Assembly (NCBI RefSeq): GCF_009937955.1
Contig: NZ_AP018439.1
Location: 4,898,001-4,962,000 of the forward strand
DNA: 64,000 nucleotides
DNA from: Undibacterium sp. KW1
GTDB taxonomy: Bacteria; Pseudomonadota; Gammaproteobacteria; Burkholderiales; Burkholderiaceae_D
Direction of reading: 5' to 3'
A model generated the notes under the pieces. It searched no databases, was not told the DNA's origin, and saw nothing but the letters and a program-made list of their open reading frames with translations. Positions 18,369 through 27,964 of the stretch are shown in pieces. Made by a program: the position numbers and the translations under genes. Each line of letters starts with the position of its first letter. The stretch's first letter is position 1.

Positions 18369-19688
18369 CTAACGTTCTTTTACCACACCGCGATAAATCA
18401 GGAAGGTGGCCAGCAAGCCGAAGGCACCAGCCATAGCCATCCAGTATCCAGGTGCGGCCTTGTCGCCCGTGCTTTCTATCAACCAGGTAGAAATCAGCGG
18501 CGTCAAGCCACCAAACAATGCCGTTGCAAGACTGTAAGCAAGGGAAAAGCCGGTGGTGCGTATGCGCACCGGGATGATCTCCGTCAGTGCGACAATGGTG
18601 GCACCGTTATAGCTGGCATATAGAAAAGACAGCCACAGTTCTACCATTAACATGTGCTCAAAACTGGGATTAACAATCAGCCATGATAACAAAGGGTAAG
18701 CTGTCGCCATTGTAAGAGCAGAAAACAAAGCCATGATCGGCCATCTGCCAATACGATCTGAAAGTGCGCCCATTATGGGCAACCAGATAAAATTTGATAC
18801 ACCCACACACAGGGTCACAAGCAGACTTTCTACCGTTGTCAGTTTCAGTACGGTTTTACCAAAGGTCGGTGTGTAAACGGTGATGAGATAAAACGACACC
18901 GTTGTCATGACGATCAACATGGTACCAGCGACCACCAGTGGCCAATTAAGCGAAATGGCTTTCAACATTTCTTTGAAGCTGGGATGTGTCTTTTGAGCCA
19001 GATAATCTTCTGTCTCCTGCAATGAGCGACGGATGTAAAATACAACAGGGATGATGGAACAGCCAATGAAAAAAGGGATGCGCCAACCCCAGTCAGCGAT
19101 AAATTCCTTGCTCAGCGTTTCATTGAGAAAGTAGCCCAGTCCCGCAGAAAATACGATCGCTACTTGCTGGCTTGCCGATTGCCAGCTGACATAAAACCCC
19201 TTATGTCCCGGTGTCGCCATTTCTGAGAGATACACTGACACGCCACCGAGTTCCACGCCTGCAGAAAAGCCTTGCAGCAAGCGTCCGATCAATATCAGGA
19301 AGGGTGCGAGCAAGCCTATGGTGGAATAATCGGGGATAAAGGCTATCATGGCCGTTCCTGAAGCCATGATAGCCAATGTCAGCACCAGGCCCTTGCGACG
19401 ACCTATGCGGTCAATATAGCTACCAAGAATAATCGCGCCCAATGGCCTCATGAAAAAACCAGCACCAAAGGTGGCAAACGTCATCATCAATGCAGCGTAC
19501 TCGCTACTGGCCGGGAAAAAGGCTTTGGCAATATAGGTGGCATAAAATCCAAAAAGAAAAAAATCATACATTTCTATGAAGTTTCCACTGGTGACACGAA
19601 TAACGCTGGAAAACTTCGACTGACGCTGTGCAGGAGCTATGGGCACCTGATCAACGAGAGTTGGTGCTACTGATGGGTTGCTGGACAT
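18369..19688 (-). CDS. MFS (MHS-type) citrate/tricarballylate-like transporter
   Basis: A 439-residue, twelve-helix permease of the metabolite:H+ symporter branch. Family features are [19 protein letters not shown] near the start, the loop motif [12 protein letters not shown] and [23 protein letters not shown]. The closest recognisable relatives are citrate and tricarballylate proton symporters. It is third in a minus-strand set with porin and ModA-like genes, facing a LysR regulator, so uptake of a di- or tricarboxylate is likely. The exact substrate cannot be read from sequence. Confidence 0.85.
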   Translation of the reverse strand: MSSNPSVAPTLVDQVPIAPAQRQSKFSSVIRVTSGNFIEMYDFFLFGFYATYIAKAFFPASSEYAALMMTFATFGAGFFMRPLGAIILGSYIDRIGRRKGLVLTLAIMASGTAMIAFIPDYSTIGLLAPFLILIGRLLQGFSAGVELGGVSVYLSEMATPGHKGFYVSWQSASQQVAIVFSAGLGYFLNETLSKEFIADWGWRIPFFIGCSIIPVVFYIRRSLQETEDYLAQKTHPSFKEMLKAISLNWPLVVAGTMLIVMTTVSFYLITVYTPTFGKTVLKLTTVESLLVTLCVGVSNFIWLPIMGALSDRIGRWPIMALFSALTMATAYPLLSWLIVNPSFEHMLMVELWLSFLYASYNGATIVALTEIIPVRIRTTGFSLAYSLATALFGGLTPLISTWLIESTGDKAAPGYWMAMAGAFGLLATFLIYRGVVKER

Positions 19689-19812
19689 TTTATTCGACCT
19701 TTGTACTCTGATGGCGGGCGTTCATGCTGGCCATATCTGCTAAAAAAATGAATGAAACCGGATGAGACGGAATGATTTCGGACAGGATGGATGCGAACGG
19801 CATTCATGACAC

Positions 19813-20607
19813 CTATTTACCGGCAACTGGCTCCAGACCTGTCTCTGCAATCACTGGAGCATTTTTCGTCGCCGCAAGAAAGTTCAGCAATGCCTGTGCC
19901 TGTGCCTGCACTTTGCTTCCTTTGACGATAGCAGCAGAGAATTGCGTTTGCAATTGCACTTCTTGCGGAAGCAAACCAACAATTTCTATGCCTTGTACAG
20001 GCAACAGTTCGCTACGTTGCTGGCATCCAAAGTCAGCCTCACCCTGCGCAATGATTTCACCAACAGGGGTGGCAGGTATTTGCGCGGCCTTGCCCTGCAT
20101 TTGCTCTTCTATCTCCAGCTTTTTCATCAATTGATGCTTGATGTACTCACCACTGGCGCTATCAGAATAGGCGACTTTGCGCGCCTTCAAGAAAGCATTT
20201 TTCAGGCCGACTATCGTGCTGATGTCAGGTTTTGAATTTCCTTTTTTTACTGCGCACGCGATGGGAGAATTAGCCAGCACCACCTTGCTGCCAGCGACCA
20301 GCTTGCCTTCATTCATCAGCTTGTCCAATGAGTCGCCAACCATGATGACAACATCTATTTCTTCGCCGCGTGCCATGCGTGCCGGGATAGCATTGCTAGT
20401 TTTACCCATTGATGGGCCCCAGTCCGACAGCAACTTGTCGCCAGTGGCAAGCTCGTAAGCGGGTGCGAGGTTCTTGTAAGCCTGGGCAAAACCGCCAGAG
20501 CTGACGACACGTATATCGGCTGCCTGAGCCTGCTCACTTGCACATAATGCAGCGACACTCATACAAATAATGCTAACCAGGCTTGCGATGTGTTTGGGTG
20601 TGGACAT
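19813..20607 (-). CDS. ModA-like extracellular substrate-binding protein
   Basis: A 264-residue periplasmic protein with a signal peptide (cleavage near AQAADI) and the fold of molybdate-binding ModA (VVSSGGFAQAYKNLAPAYE; VAYSDSASGEYIKHQL; LPQEVQLQTQFSAAIVKGS). No ModB or ModC genes are nearby. It lies 20 bp after the porin gene and upstream of an MFS carboxylate carrier. In such clusters these proteins probably bind an organic acid rather than molybdate. This is inference from context. Confidence 0.8.
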   Translation of the reverse strand: MSTPKHIASLVSIICMSVAALCASEQAQAADIRVVSSGGFAQAYKNLAPAYELATGDKLLSDWGPSMGKTSNAIPARMARGEEIDVVIMVGDSLDKLMNEGKLVAGSKVVLANSPIACAVKKGNSKPDISTIVGLKNAFLKARKVAYSDSASGEYIKHQLMKKLEIEEQMQGKAAQIPATPVGEIIAQGEADFGCQQRSELLPVQGIEIVGLLPQEVQLQTQFSAAIVKGSKVQAQAQALLNFLAATKNAPVIAETGLEPVAGK

Positions 20608-20627
20608 GATACTTTCTCCTTACTGAT

Positions 20628-21728
20628 TCAAAACTTGTGCATTAGTCCAAGGCTTAAGCCAAGGCCGCGGTCTCTGTTTGCCTGACCAGCAGTGATGCCG
20701 GCAGCATTGCCTCTCCAACTGGTATAGTCAGTTTCCACATAGAGCATGCTGCGTTTGGATAATGCCTGTTCCAGATAAACAAAACTGCGATCGAAACCAT
20801 CATCGGAATAAGTACTTGCTTCGCGACGCACACGATAATAGGCGGTCGTCAGATTCAGCTCAGGGTTAATCGAATAAGCCACTCCGGCAGAAGCAATCCG
20901 CTGTCGGGTTTGTTTACCCGGACCCGTTTCCGCACTGTTATCGCCTGCATTAGCCCTGAATACCAGGCCACCATATTGACAGGCAACACCCAGTGTGTAA
21001 GCCTGCAGGTTAAAGCCAGCGCTGTTTTTCAATTTCATATATGCCCCGGAAACTGACCAGCCATCACGCTGATAAGTGAGACCAGCGGCAACACTGGACA
21101 AGGCAGAGTTGTTACCTGCCACTTCACCAAAGGAATAGGAGCTACGTACAGTGTAGGGGCCGGTTTCAAGTGTATATTTCACCATATTATCAAGGCGATA
21201 ATAATTATCTGCATAGCCACTGCTGCCATACTGCACACCAAACGCATGCGTGCCAAAAGCAGTGTTGCTGAGTGCGGTTATATTAATATTCGGATTAAAG
21301 CTGGCGTAGCGCATGCCCAATGGATCAACGCTTGAGATTGCATCCGACAATATTGTGGCCTGGCGACCAGCGGTCAGATTACCGTAGTTCGACTTGATAC
21401 CGACAAAGGAAAGCCGGTCAAACAATTTGTCGGGTTTTGCCGATGTACCAGTGTCGAAATTCAAGCCGCCTTCGAGCTGAAAAACCGCTGCCACACCGGC
21501 ACCCAGATCTTCCTGCCCTTTAAAACCCCATCGACTGGTATTATTGACGCCGCTATTTAATGCAAGACTACTGCCAACTGAAGCACCAGAAACAGGTGTA
21601 TTGCCAGCATTCATGCCGCGGCTGTAGTGCACACCAAGATCAGCGATGCCATAAACGTCAACTTGGGATTGTGCATAAGCGCTGTCGCTTGCGCATACTA
21701 AAATGGCAAGGTAGATAAATTTTCTCAC
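20628..21728 (-). CDS. Gram-negative trimeric porin
   Basis: A 366-residue outer-membrane porin of the betaproteobacterial type. Signal peptide ends at AYAQSQ; then SQVDVYGIADLGVHYSRG, the RWGFKGQEDLGAGVAAVFQLE motif and a terminal Phe (LSLGLMHKF) needed for outer-membrane assembly. It heads the porin/binding-protein/MFS set and would give the substrate entry through the outer membrane. Expression is probably controlled by the divergent LysR gene. Confidence 0.93.
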   Translation of the reverse strand: MRKFIYLAILVCASDSAYAQSQVDVYGIADLGVHYSRGMNAGNTPVSGASVGSSLALNSGVNNTSRWGFKGQEDLGAGVAAVFQLEGGLNFDTGTSAKPDKLFDRLSFVGIKSNYGNLTAGRQATILSDAISSVDPLGMRYASFNPNINITALSNTAFGTHAFGVQYGSSGYADNYYRLDNMVKYTLETGPYTVRSSYSFGEVAGNNSALSSVAAGLTYQRDGWSVSGAYMKLKNSAGFNLQAYTLGVACQYGGLVFRANAGDNSAETGPGKQTRQRIASAGVAYSINPELNLTTAYYRVRREASTYSDDGFDRSFVYLEQALSKRSMLYVETDYTSWRGNAAGITAGQANRDRGLGLSLGLMHKF

Positions 21729-21890
21729 ATTGTCTCCAAAGGATTTTCATTGCGGCCTTCTTGATGAGGCGTTAAGTATTTGCCAAAAAAATTGGCCGCT
21801 CCTGGCGGATCAATGTTCTTATTCAGGCTGGTACGCATCATCCAACACATGGCATAATTTGTGAATTGCAATATTTATTAAGATTAATGC
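21729..21890. promoter_or_regulatory. divergent promoter region with probable LysR sites
   Basis: The 162-bp gap between the porin operon and the lysR-dctA-like pair must carry both promoters. The half near 21,855-21,885 is AT-rich and includes the palindrome ATTGCAAT, a plausible part of a LysR-type site. The exact operator was not resolved. Confidence 0.4.
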
Positions 21891-22805
21891 ATGGGACGCA
21901 TCAATTTCGATTTGCAGGAATTACAGGCATTTGTTGCAGTAGCTGAACGTAGCAGCTTCAAGCATGCAGCGGAGGACCTGTTCCTTTCACAGCCAGCGCT
22001 CAGCCGCCGCATAGAAAAGCTGGAAGACTTGCTTGGTGTAAAACTGTTTGAACGTACTACCCGTCGCGTGCAGCTGACGAATGTGGGCAGAATTTTTTTG
22101 GCAAATGTCAGAAATGCGCTGGATGAACTTGAGGGTGCCATGCTGAGCGTGTCTGATCTTGCGGCACACCGTACGGGTGTCATCAGCCTCGCCTGCGTGC
22201 CTTCTGCTGTCCATTATTTTCTGCCCGGTGTGCTCAAGAGTTTCACTGAGCGTTTTCCCAAAATCCGTGTACGAATCCATGACGAAAGCGCGCAGGACGT
22301 TTTGAACCTGGTCTTGGCAGGTGAAGCCGATTTTGGCATCAATTTTGCAGGCGCAGAAAACCCGGAAATTGACTTCCAGCCCATCTATAAAGAACACTTT
22401 GTGCTGGCGGTGCCACAAGATCATCCGCTCGCCAGGCGAAAGAAGCTGACCTGGAAAGAAACTGCCAAGGAGCGCTATATAGCAGTTGCCAAATCAAGCG
22501 GCAACCGAAGCCTGATCGACAATGCGCTGGCAGGAGTAGAAAAGCACCCCACGATTTATTATGAAGTCAATCATGTTTCCGGCCTGCTTGCGCTTGTCGA
22601 AGCCGGTATGGGTGTAGCGGCGGTACCACGTCTCTCATTACCCGCAAATCCCAGGCTGGTCGGTATTCCACTGACTGAACCTGTCATACAAAGAACTCTG
22701 GGTATGATCAGCAAGCGGGGCCGCATTATGCCACCAGCGGCACAAACTCTATTTGACATGCTGGTCAGCAGCATGGCAAAAAACAAGAGATCACTGCCAA
22801 AATGA
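21891..22805 (+). CDS. LysR-family transcriptional regulator
   Basis: A 304-residue regulator with the N-terminal LysR winged helix (NFDLQELQAFVAVAERSSFKH; LSQPALSRRIEKLEDLLGVKLFERTTRRVQLT) and a periplasmic-binding-type effector domain. It faces the porin/ModA-like/MFS set and overlaps the downstream symporter gene by ATGA. It therefore probably controls both sides in response to a carboxylate. Confidence 0.93.
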   Translation: MGRINFDLQELQAFVAVAERSSFKHAAEDLFLSQPALSRRIEKLEDLLGVKLFERTTRRVQLTNVGRIFLANVRNALDELEGAMLSVSDLAAHRTGVISLACVPSAVHYFLPGVLKSFTERFPKIRVRIHDESAQDVLNLVLAGEADFGINFAGAENPEIDFQPIYKEHFVLAVPQDHPLARRKKLTWKETAKERYIAVAKSSGNRSLIDNALAGVEKHPTIYYEVNHVSGLLALVEAGMGVAAVPRLSLPANPRLVGIPLTEPVIQRTLGMISKRGRIMPPAAQTLFDMLVSSMAKNKRSLPK

Positions 22806-24064
22806 AGTCATCAACCCTGTTTAGGCAGCGTTACATACAAGTGATATTCGCGGTGATCCTGGGTATTTGCTTTGGCTATTTATGGCCAGATCTTGGACGC
22901 GATATAAAGCCGGTGACCGATGCCTTTATAAAGTTGATCAGGATGATGCTGGCTCCACTGGTATTTTCCACTATCGTCCTTGGCATTGCCAGTCACAGTC
23001 ATCGACATGGCAGTAGTGTAGCAAGTACGCTTTTTAAATCGATGGGTCTGTTCTATTTTTTGACCCTGCTCGCCCTGTTATCGGGCTGGTTGGCAGCCAC
23101 CTTATTGCAACCCGGGGTGGGATGGCATTTGCAGACCGCCGCTATAGATAAACACTTGCTGCCAGCGCTGCCTGCCAACACGGCAGAAAAGGGGGTAGCC
23201 GGATTTTTGATGCAAATCATTCCTACAACTTTTGTCAGCGCATTTACTGAACCGGAAATCTTGCCGGTGCTTTTGCTGGCCATGTTGACCGGTTTTGCCA
23301 TAGCGAGCGCCAAACCCAGCAACGACTATGCCTTGAAGCTCGTGGACGAACTGGGAAAGATATTTTTTAGCATCTTTGACGTCATCATGAAGCTGGCACC
23401 GCTGGCAGCTTTTGCTTCCATGGCGTTCACTGTAGGCCAGCATGGAATACAATCCCTGGCCGGTTTCAGCTATCTGATATTGAGCTTCTATCTTGCTTGT
23501 ACGGCTTTTGTATTGCTCGTCCTGGGTGGGCTGGCAAGATGGCACGGTTTTAGCCTGTGGAAGTTAATACGCTATATCCGTGAGGAACTATTGGTGGTTC
23601 TTGGCACCTCCTCGTCCGAACCGGTATTGCCACCGCTTTTGCAAAAGCTACAGAAGCTGGGGTGCAAAAAAGAGGTGTCAGGCCTCGTGTTACCAATGGC
23701 TTATTCCTTCAACCTCGATGGGACTGCTATTTACCTTACTTTGGCTTCACTATTCATTGCCCAGGCTTGCGATATACAACTGAGCAATGCACAAATACTG
23801 AGCTTGATTGCAACCATGTTGCTGACATCTAAAGGGGCAGCAGGTGTCAGCGGCAGTGGCTTTGTAGCGCTGGTGGCAACCCTGGGGATTATCCCGGATT
23901 TGCCACTGGAAGGTGCTACTCTTTTGCTTGGTATAGACCGCTTCATGTCAGAAGCCCGGGCCCTTACAAGTACCATCAGCAATGTTGTAGTTTGCCTCAT
24001 TGTCAGCATCTGGGAAGGGGCCTGCGACCGCACACTCCTGCAGCAGCAGCTTGATTTGCCATGA
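22802..24064 (+). CDS. dicarboxylate/amino acid:cation symporter (DctA/GltP family)
   Basis: A 420-residue secondary transporter of the DAACS family. Typical parts are LIRMMLAPLVFSTIVLGIA, the serine-rich loop GTSSSEPVLPPLLQKL, the motif GTAIYLTLASLFIAQA and GVSGSGFVALVATL. These form the re-entrant loops that bind the dicarboxylate and sodium or protons. It is translationally coupled to the LysR gene. It provides a second uptake route next to the MFS carrier, consistent with C4- or C6-acid utilisation. Confidence 0.9.
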   Translation: MKSSTLFRQRYIQVIFAVILGICFGYLWPDLGRDIKPVTDAFIKLIRMMLAPLVFSTIVLGIASHSHRHGSSVASTLFKSMGLFYFLTLLALLSGWLAATLLQPGVGWHLQTAAIDKHLLPALPANTAEKGVAGFLMQIIPTTFVSAFTEPEILPVLLLAMLTGFAIASAKPSNDYALKLVDELGKIFFSIFDVIMKLAPLAAFASMAFTVGQHGIQSLAGFSYLILSFYLACTAFVLLVLGGLARWHGFSLWKLIRYIREELLVVLGTSSSEPVLPPLLQKLQKLGCKKEVSGLVLPMAYSFNLDGTAIYLTLASLFIAQACDIQLSNAQILSLIATMLLTSKGAAGVSGSGFVALVATLGIIPDLPLEGATLLLGIDRFMSEARALTSTISNVVVCLIVSIWEGACDRTLLQQQLDLP

Positions 24065-24076
24065 ATAAATGGGCTG

Positions 24077-24616
24077 CTACTGACAATCTGCGCTGAACTT
24101 TCCCGTATCTGCTTCACCATAACGTGTTTGCACTACATGCATGTCCGGTCCGGCGGGTCGTAAAACCAGCATGTGACTGTAACTGCTTTCACAAAATTCC
24201 TTCATCGCAGGTGCACCCAGCGCAGTAGCAATTGCGGGTACGGTGTTGCCATGCCCCACTACCAGCACGGTGCCGCTGCTGGCACGCACGGCATCAGCCA
24301 CCTCTTTGATATGCTCGGCGCCGCGTTTGGCAGACAGCACTTGCGGCGTGATATTTCTTGCTTGTGCCAGCGGCTGTGCCGTTTCGCGGGTGCGTTTGAA
24401 TTGGGTAGTGAAGATGCTGCTAACACCTGCATTCTGCAAAGCCAACGCCAGTGCCTGCGCACGCGCCTGCCCTGCTGCTGACAGGCTGGGGTCAGCAGGA
24501 TTTTCTACTGCTTTTTCTGCATGACGCACCAGGATGATGAGTTCAGGCTCGGCGCTGGACATCATGGGAGAGAGCATCGTACAGAAAATGAAAAAGCAGG
24601 TCAGGGAAGTTCGCAT
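24077..24616 (-). CDS. secreted histidine phosphatase family protein
   Basis: A 179-residue protein with an N-terminal signal peptide followed by the phosphohistidine core LIILVRHAEKA and the second catalytic His in LVVGHGNTVPAI. These mark the histidine phosphatase (phosphoglycerate mutase-like) superfamily. Export suggests a periplasmic phosphatase; the substrate is unknown. It converges on the symporter gene with a 12-bp gap. Confidence 0.85.
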   Translation of the reverse strand: MRTSLTCFFIFCTMLSPMMSSAEPELIILVRHAEKAVENPADPSLSAAGQARAQALALALQNAGVSSIFTTQFKRTRETAQPLAQARNITPQVLSAKRGAEHIKEVADAVRASSGTVLVVGHGNTVPAIATALGAPAMKEFCESSYSHMLVLRPAGPDMHVVQTRYGEADTGKFSADCQ

Positions 24617-24729
24617 ACTGGCTCTATGAACAAAAAAGGGAAAATAACCCGTGCATGCGTCATTGCATGCATGAAGATTTTAATACGTCACCATGTTATG
24701 CTTGCATATCAGTTTTGCAGGAATAATTC

Positions 24730-25149
24730 ATGAAACTAACGGGCAACAGAGCATTGATCAGCAATGTCGTGCTGAACATAAGAAACGCCATGCCGCCTAG
24801 CTTGCTAAAGTTGTTGAAAGTGCTGGCTGTCATGCCCTGCATCATGCTGGTATTTGTTGTGCTGGTATCTTATGCCAGCAGACATTCACTGTCTTACTGG
24901 ATGCTTCTCGCCATGCTGGTGCTGCCTGTTGCCATCTGGCGCAGCAGCAAATTCACATTGACTGCCGCCATTTTTTTACTGGTTGGGATGCTCCTCGCAC
25001 TCAGCCCGGTAGATTTTGTTTACAAGTCTGGGCAAGCGGGCTTAAACCTGCTACCTACCAGCGTCGGTAATGCGACGCGTCCAGGTACCGTAGGCTATGG
25101 CTGCATTGCCAGAAATACTCCACCATGGGCGCTGGTACTTTCTTTTTAA
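24730..25149 (+). CDS. hypothetical membrane protein (139 aa)
   Basis: A protein with two or three membrane helices (MPCIMLVFVVLVSYAS; WMLLAMLVLPVAIW; LTAAIFLLVGMLLALS) and a short periplasmic tail ending YGCIARNTPPWALVLSF. No family is recognised. GCAGGAATAATTC before the ATG is a fair ribosome binding site. It abuts the convergent SLOG gene without a gap. Confidence 0.5.
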   Translation: MKLTGNRALISNVVLNIRNAMPPSLLKLLKVLAVMPCIMLVFVVLVSYASRHSLSYWMLLAMLVLPVAIWRSSKFTLTAAIFLLVGMLLALSPVDFVYKSGQAGLNLLPTSVGNATRPGTVGYGCIARNTPPWALVLSF

Positions 25150-25755
25150 TCAGCTGGCCTGCAATTGCAGAAAACCAGCCACCACCGCCATCACCGCTGC
25201 CACCGTCTGCTCCACACTTGCAGCAGCATCTCCCAGCACTGCCCATAAACCGGTATCCACCCTGGCCAGTTTGCTGATTTGCGCATACGCATCACGGGCG
25301 CAAGCACCTGATCTTGCGATCGGAATGACGAGCGCGCCGTTGCTCAAGGCGATCTGCACTTCATCTGCCGTCGCTGGCCCGCCTTCGATGACGATATACA
25401 CGGGTGCCATGCGCGCCAGCACGGCGCGGCGTTCCTGCATGTCCTTGCCTGCATGCAGGGTCTGGCCATAATCCCAGGCAGCCATGCCTTGCGGCAGGAT
25501 GTGGAATACCTGGGGCGGCATTTGCAATTGCTGGCGGCGCTGGTAAAAACTGCGGCCACAGGCCTCGCCTATGCCACTGACGCCACCCGTCAGCAGCACC
25601 AGACCAGGGATGGATGCCAGAGCTTGCCCCAGCAATTGACAAGTCTGTTCACTATCGGGATGCCAGAAGGCAGTACTACCTATGATCGCAATACGCGGGC
25701 CAGGTGGCAATATGTGGAGCAGGGTTTGCAGGGTTTGATCTGTTTCGGTTTGCAT
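25150..25755 (-). CDS. SLOG-superfamily nucleotide-binding protein
   Basis: A 201-residue Rossmann-like protein of the SLOG superfamily, which includes LOG nucleotide hydrolases and DprA. Visible motifs are RIAIIGSTAFW, LLTGGVSGIGEA (the glycine-rich loop) and YIVIEGGPATADEVQIAL, the family's GG-x-GT/E element. It may bind or cleave a nucleotide-derived molecule. The subfamily and substrate are unknown. Confidence 0.65.
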   Translation of the reverse strand: MQTETDQTLQTLLHILPPGPRIAIIGSTAFWHPDSEQTCQLLGQALASIPGLVLLTGGVSGIGEACGRSFYQRRQQLQMPPQVFHILPQGMAAWDYGQTLHAGKDMQERRAVLARMAPVYIVIEGGPATADEVQIALSNGALVIPIARSGACARDAYAQISKLARVDTGLWAVLGDAAASVEQTVAAVMAVVAGFLQLQAS

Positions 25756-25913
25756 AAAATTTCTTGTCAGCGTCTTTCTGGCATGAGCATAATCCTGTAT
25801 TAGAACACCTCACTGTGCCCTTTGTCCACGCAGCACAAATAGATGCGCCTTGCCATCTGCCAGCCTGATATGCGATGCTCTCGCTTTATCCTGCCAGCCT
25901 CTCCGTAACACCC

Positions 25914-27839
25914 ATGATCAAGTTCACGCGCATTGCCAATTTGTCCCTGATGATATTGCTGGGCCTGGTCTTACTACTGGAAGCAACTGGCAGATTGCCT
26001 CAGAGACTGGTGACGCTATTTGGGCCCTGGACTGAATTAATGGCGCTGCCAATCATTCACCTGATTCCCTGGTACGCACTCAATGATACGGCTAAGCCGC
26101 GTTTTCTGCGCTTTGCCAGAGGCTTTGCGGCCATCAACCTGATGCTTGCCATCGCTTTATGTGCTCGCGTAATATCGAACCCGGACTTACTCAACAGGCC
26201 CCCATTTATGATGGGCATGTTGCTCATGGCGCTGCTTGCGCTTTTGAATTTCCTGGGATTGAATCAAAAGTACAAGCATCTCCAACTGGCCGTCGGCCCC
26301 CTGCCTAAGCAGCCTGAGAGACTGACGGCCTGGGGTGCATACATGATGGCACACTGGCGTGGCCAGTTGTCGCTGGCGCAATCATTCTGGGTCAATGGCT
26401 TTGGCATAGGTAGCCTGCTGGCGGCATTGATGGTGATAGGCTTATCCAGATTGCTGGAAGTGACAGATGTCAGTTTGCGCATGCTGGCGGCGATCAACAT
26501 AGTGGGCTTCGTTATTTCCGGGATGTTATGGCTATGGGCCATCACTGGCATCATACGCTCTGCCAGCAAACATGCTGAGCGCGGCGGCTCAGGTTGGGTC
26601 GCAGGTTTGACAATGATGTTGGTTTTTTTTAATGCCCTGGCCATGCTGCTGAGTACCTTGTCGTCTTATCTGCCGCAAATGAAAGAGTATGCGCTGATCG
26701 CGACAGGGCACGACAGCATGAGCACGGTCGTGATCACCAGCACACCCAAAGGCGATGTCCTGAACCTGCGAGGCACTCTGGGCGAAGGCAGCGTGGCGCG
26801 CTTTGCCGCCGCCCTGAAAAAAACACCGCAAGTCAAGACCATTTCCCTGAATTCGCCCGGCGGGCGCTTGCGCGAAGCCCAGCAAATAGCCAGCTTGCTC
26901 AAATCGCGACAGCTCAATACCTATGTCGAGGGCGAGTGCAGTAGCGCCTGTACTTATGTGTTTTTGGCGGGCAAGGACAGGGCTGCAACCCCGAATGCCC
27001 ATATAGGTTTTCACCAACCCAGTTTTCCTGGCGTGAGCGACACTACGCTGGCGATTGCCAGCTCTGGCATGGAAAAATACTACCGGTCAGCAAATTTGCC
27101 CGACGATTTTATCCAGAGAGTGCTGCAGATCAAGCCCGAAGGCATGTGGTACCCAGACCGCGAAGAATTGCTCCAGGCGAGGGTCATCACCCGGGTTTCG
27201 CTGGGTAGTGAAGCCAATAGCCTGTTTGATTTGCAGTCGCGTGATGAAGTCTTCGCAAACCTCAGCAACAGCAGTATCTGGCGCCAGTATGAAAGGCACT
27301 CACCCGGCAAAATGAATGAAGTGGCTGACCTGATCTGGAACATGAAGCAGCAGGGCAAGGACCATCTGGACATACAGGATGCCGTCAAGACGGCGACCAG
27401 AGATATCTATCTGCGTGCCTTGAAAAGTGCGCCAGATGATTTGCTCGATGAACACGCACAATTACTGTCCGAGCAACTGGAAGCCGCCCGGCACATCAGC
27501 CCACAAGCCTGCGGCCAGTTGATCAAAGGGAGACTGAGCATACATCGCACCATGCCGGAAGAGCTGGTCAAGCGTGATACGGCCCTGATGGAGAAAATGC
27601 TGGCGAGCAGCCCGCGCAGTGTCAGTCATTACATGGGGTCAAAAGAATTTGCCAGGAGCGCCAGCAAACTGCAAGAGCGCCTGAGCCCGCTGCAGCGGCA
27701 AGTCACTGCCAATCTGGCTGCCTATGACGACCAGCCCATGTTCCAGTGCGATGCCATCCTCAGCATGTACCGGAACATCCTGCGCATGCAGGATACCGAC
27801 CGGCATATCATCCTGAGTGCCCTGATGCAGGCGAAGTAA
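25914..27839 (+). CDS. membrane protein with periplasmic ClpP/crotonase-like domain
   Basis: A 641-residue protein. Residues 1-260 hold about seven membrane helices. The next 160 residues resemble a ClpP/crotonase-fold periplasmic protease (COG3904 type), with ISLNSPGGRLREA, GECSSACTYVFLAG (likely catalytic Ser) and HIGFHQPSFPG (likely His). The last 220 residues are helical and unrecognised. Membrane proteases of this type are thought to act in envelope quality control. The ATG at 25914 is chosen; 25875 would add 13 residues. Confidence 0.65.
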   Translation: MIKFTRIANLSLMILLGLVLLLEATGRLPQRLVTLFGPWTELMALPIIHLIPWYALNDTAKPRFLRFARGFAAINLMLAIALCARVISNPDLLNRPPFMMGMLLMALLALLNFLGLNQKYKHLQLAVGPLPKQPERLTAWGAYMMAHWRGQLSLAQSFWVNGFGIGSLLAALMVIGLSRLLEVTDVSLRMLAAINIVGFVISGMLWLWAITGIIRSASKHAERGGSGWVAGLTMMLVFFNALAMLLSTLSSYLPQMKEYALIATGHDSMSTVVITSTPKGDVLNLRGTLGEGSVARFAAALKKTPQVKTISLNSPGGRLREAQQIASLLKSRQLNTYVEGECSSACTYVFLAGKDRAATPNAHIGFHQPSFPGVSDTTLAIASSGMEKYYRSANLPDDFIQRVLQIKPEGMWYPDREELLQARVITRVSLGSEANSLFDLQSRDEVFANLSNSSIWRQYERHSPGKMNEVADLIWNMKQQGKDHLDIQDAVKTATRDIYLRALKSAPDDLLDEHAQLLSEQLEAARHISPQACGQLIKGRLSIHRTMPEELVKRDTALMEKMLASSPRSVSHYMGSKEFARSASKLQERLSPLQRQVTANLAAYDDQPMFQCDAILSMYRNILRMQDTDRHIILSALMQAK

Positions 27840-27964
27840 TGGCAATGCCCGGCATGGCAGCAGGCGCAACTGTCTCGGCAACTGTCGTGGCAGACATCTG
27901 GCTTCAGCGCTACAATGTCGGCAGCCATCGCCAAATCTTAGAACTCATTCAGGAGCAGGTGTAA

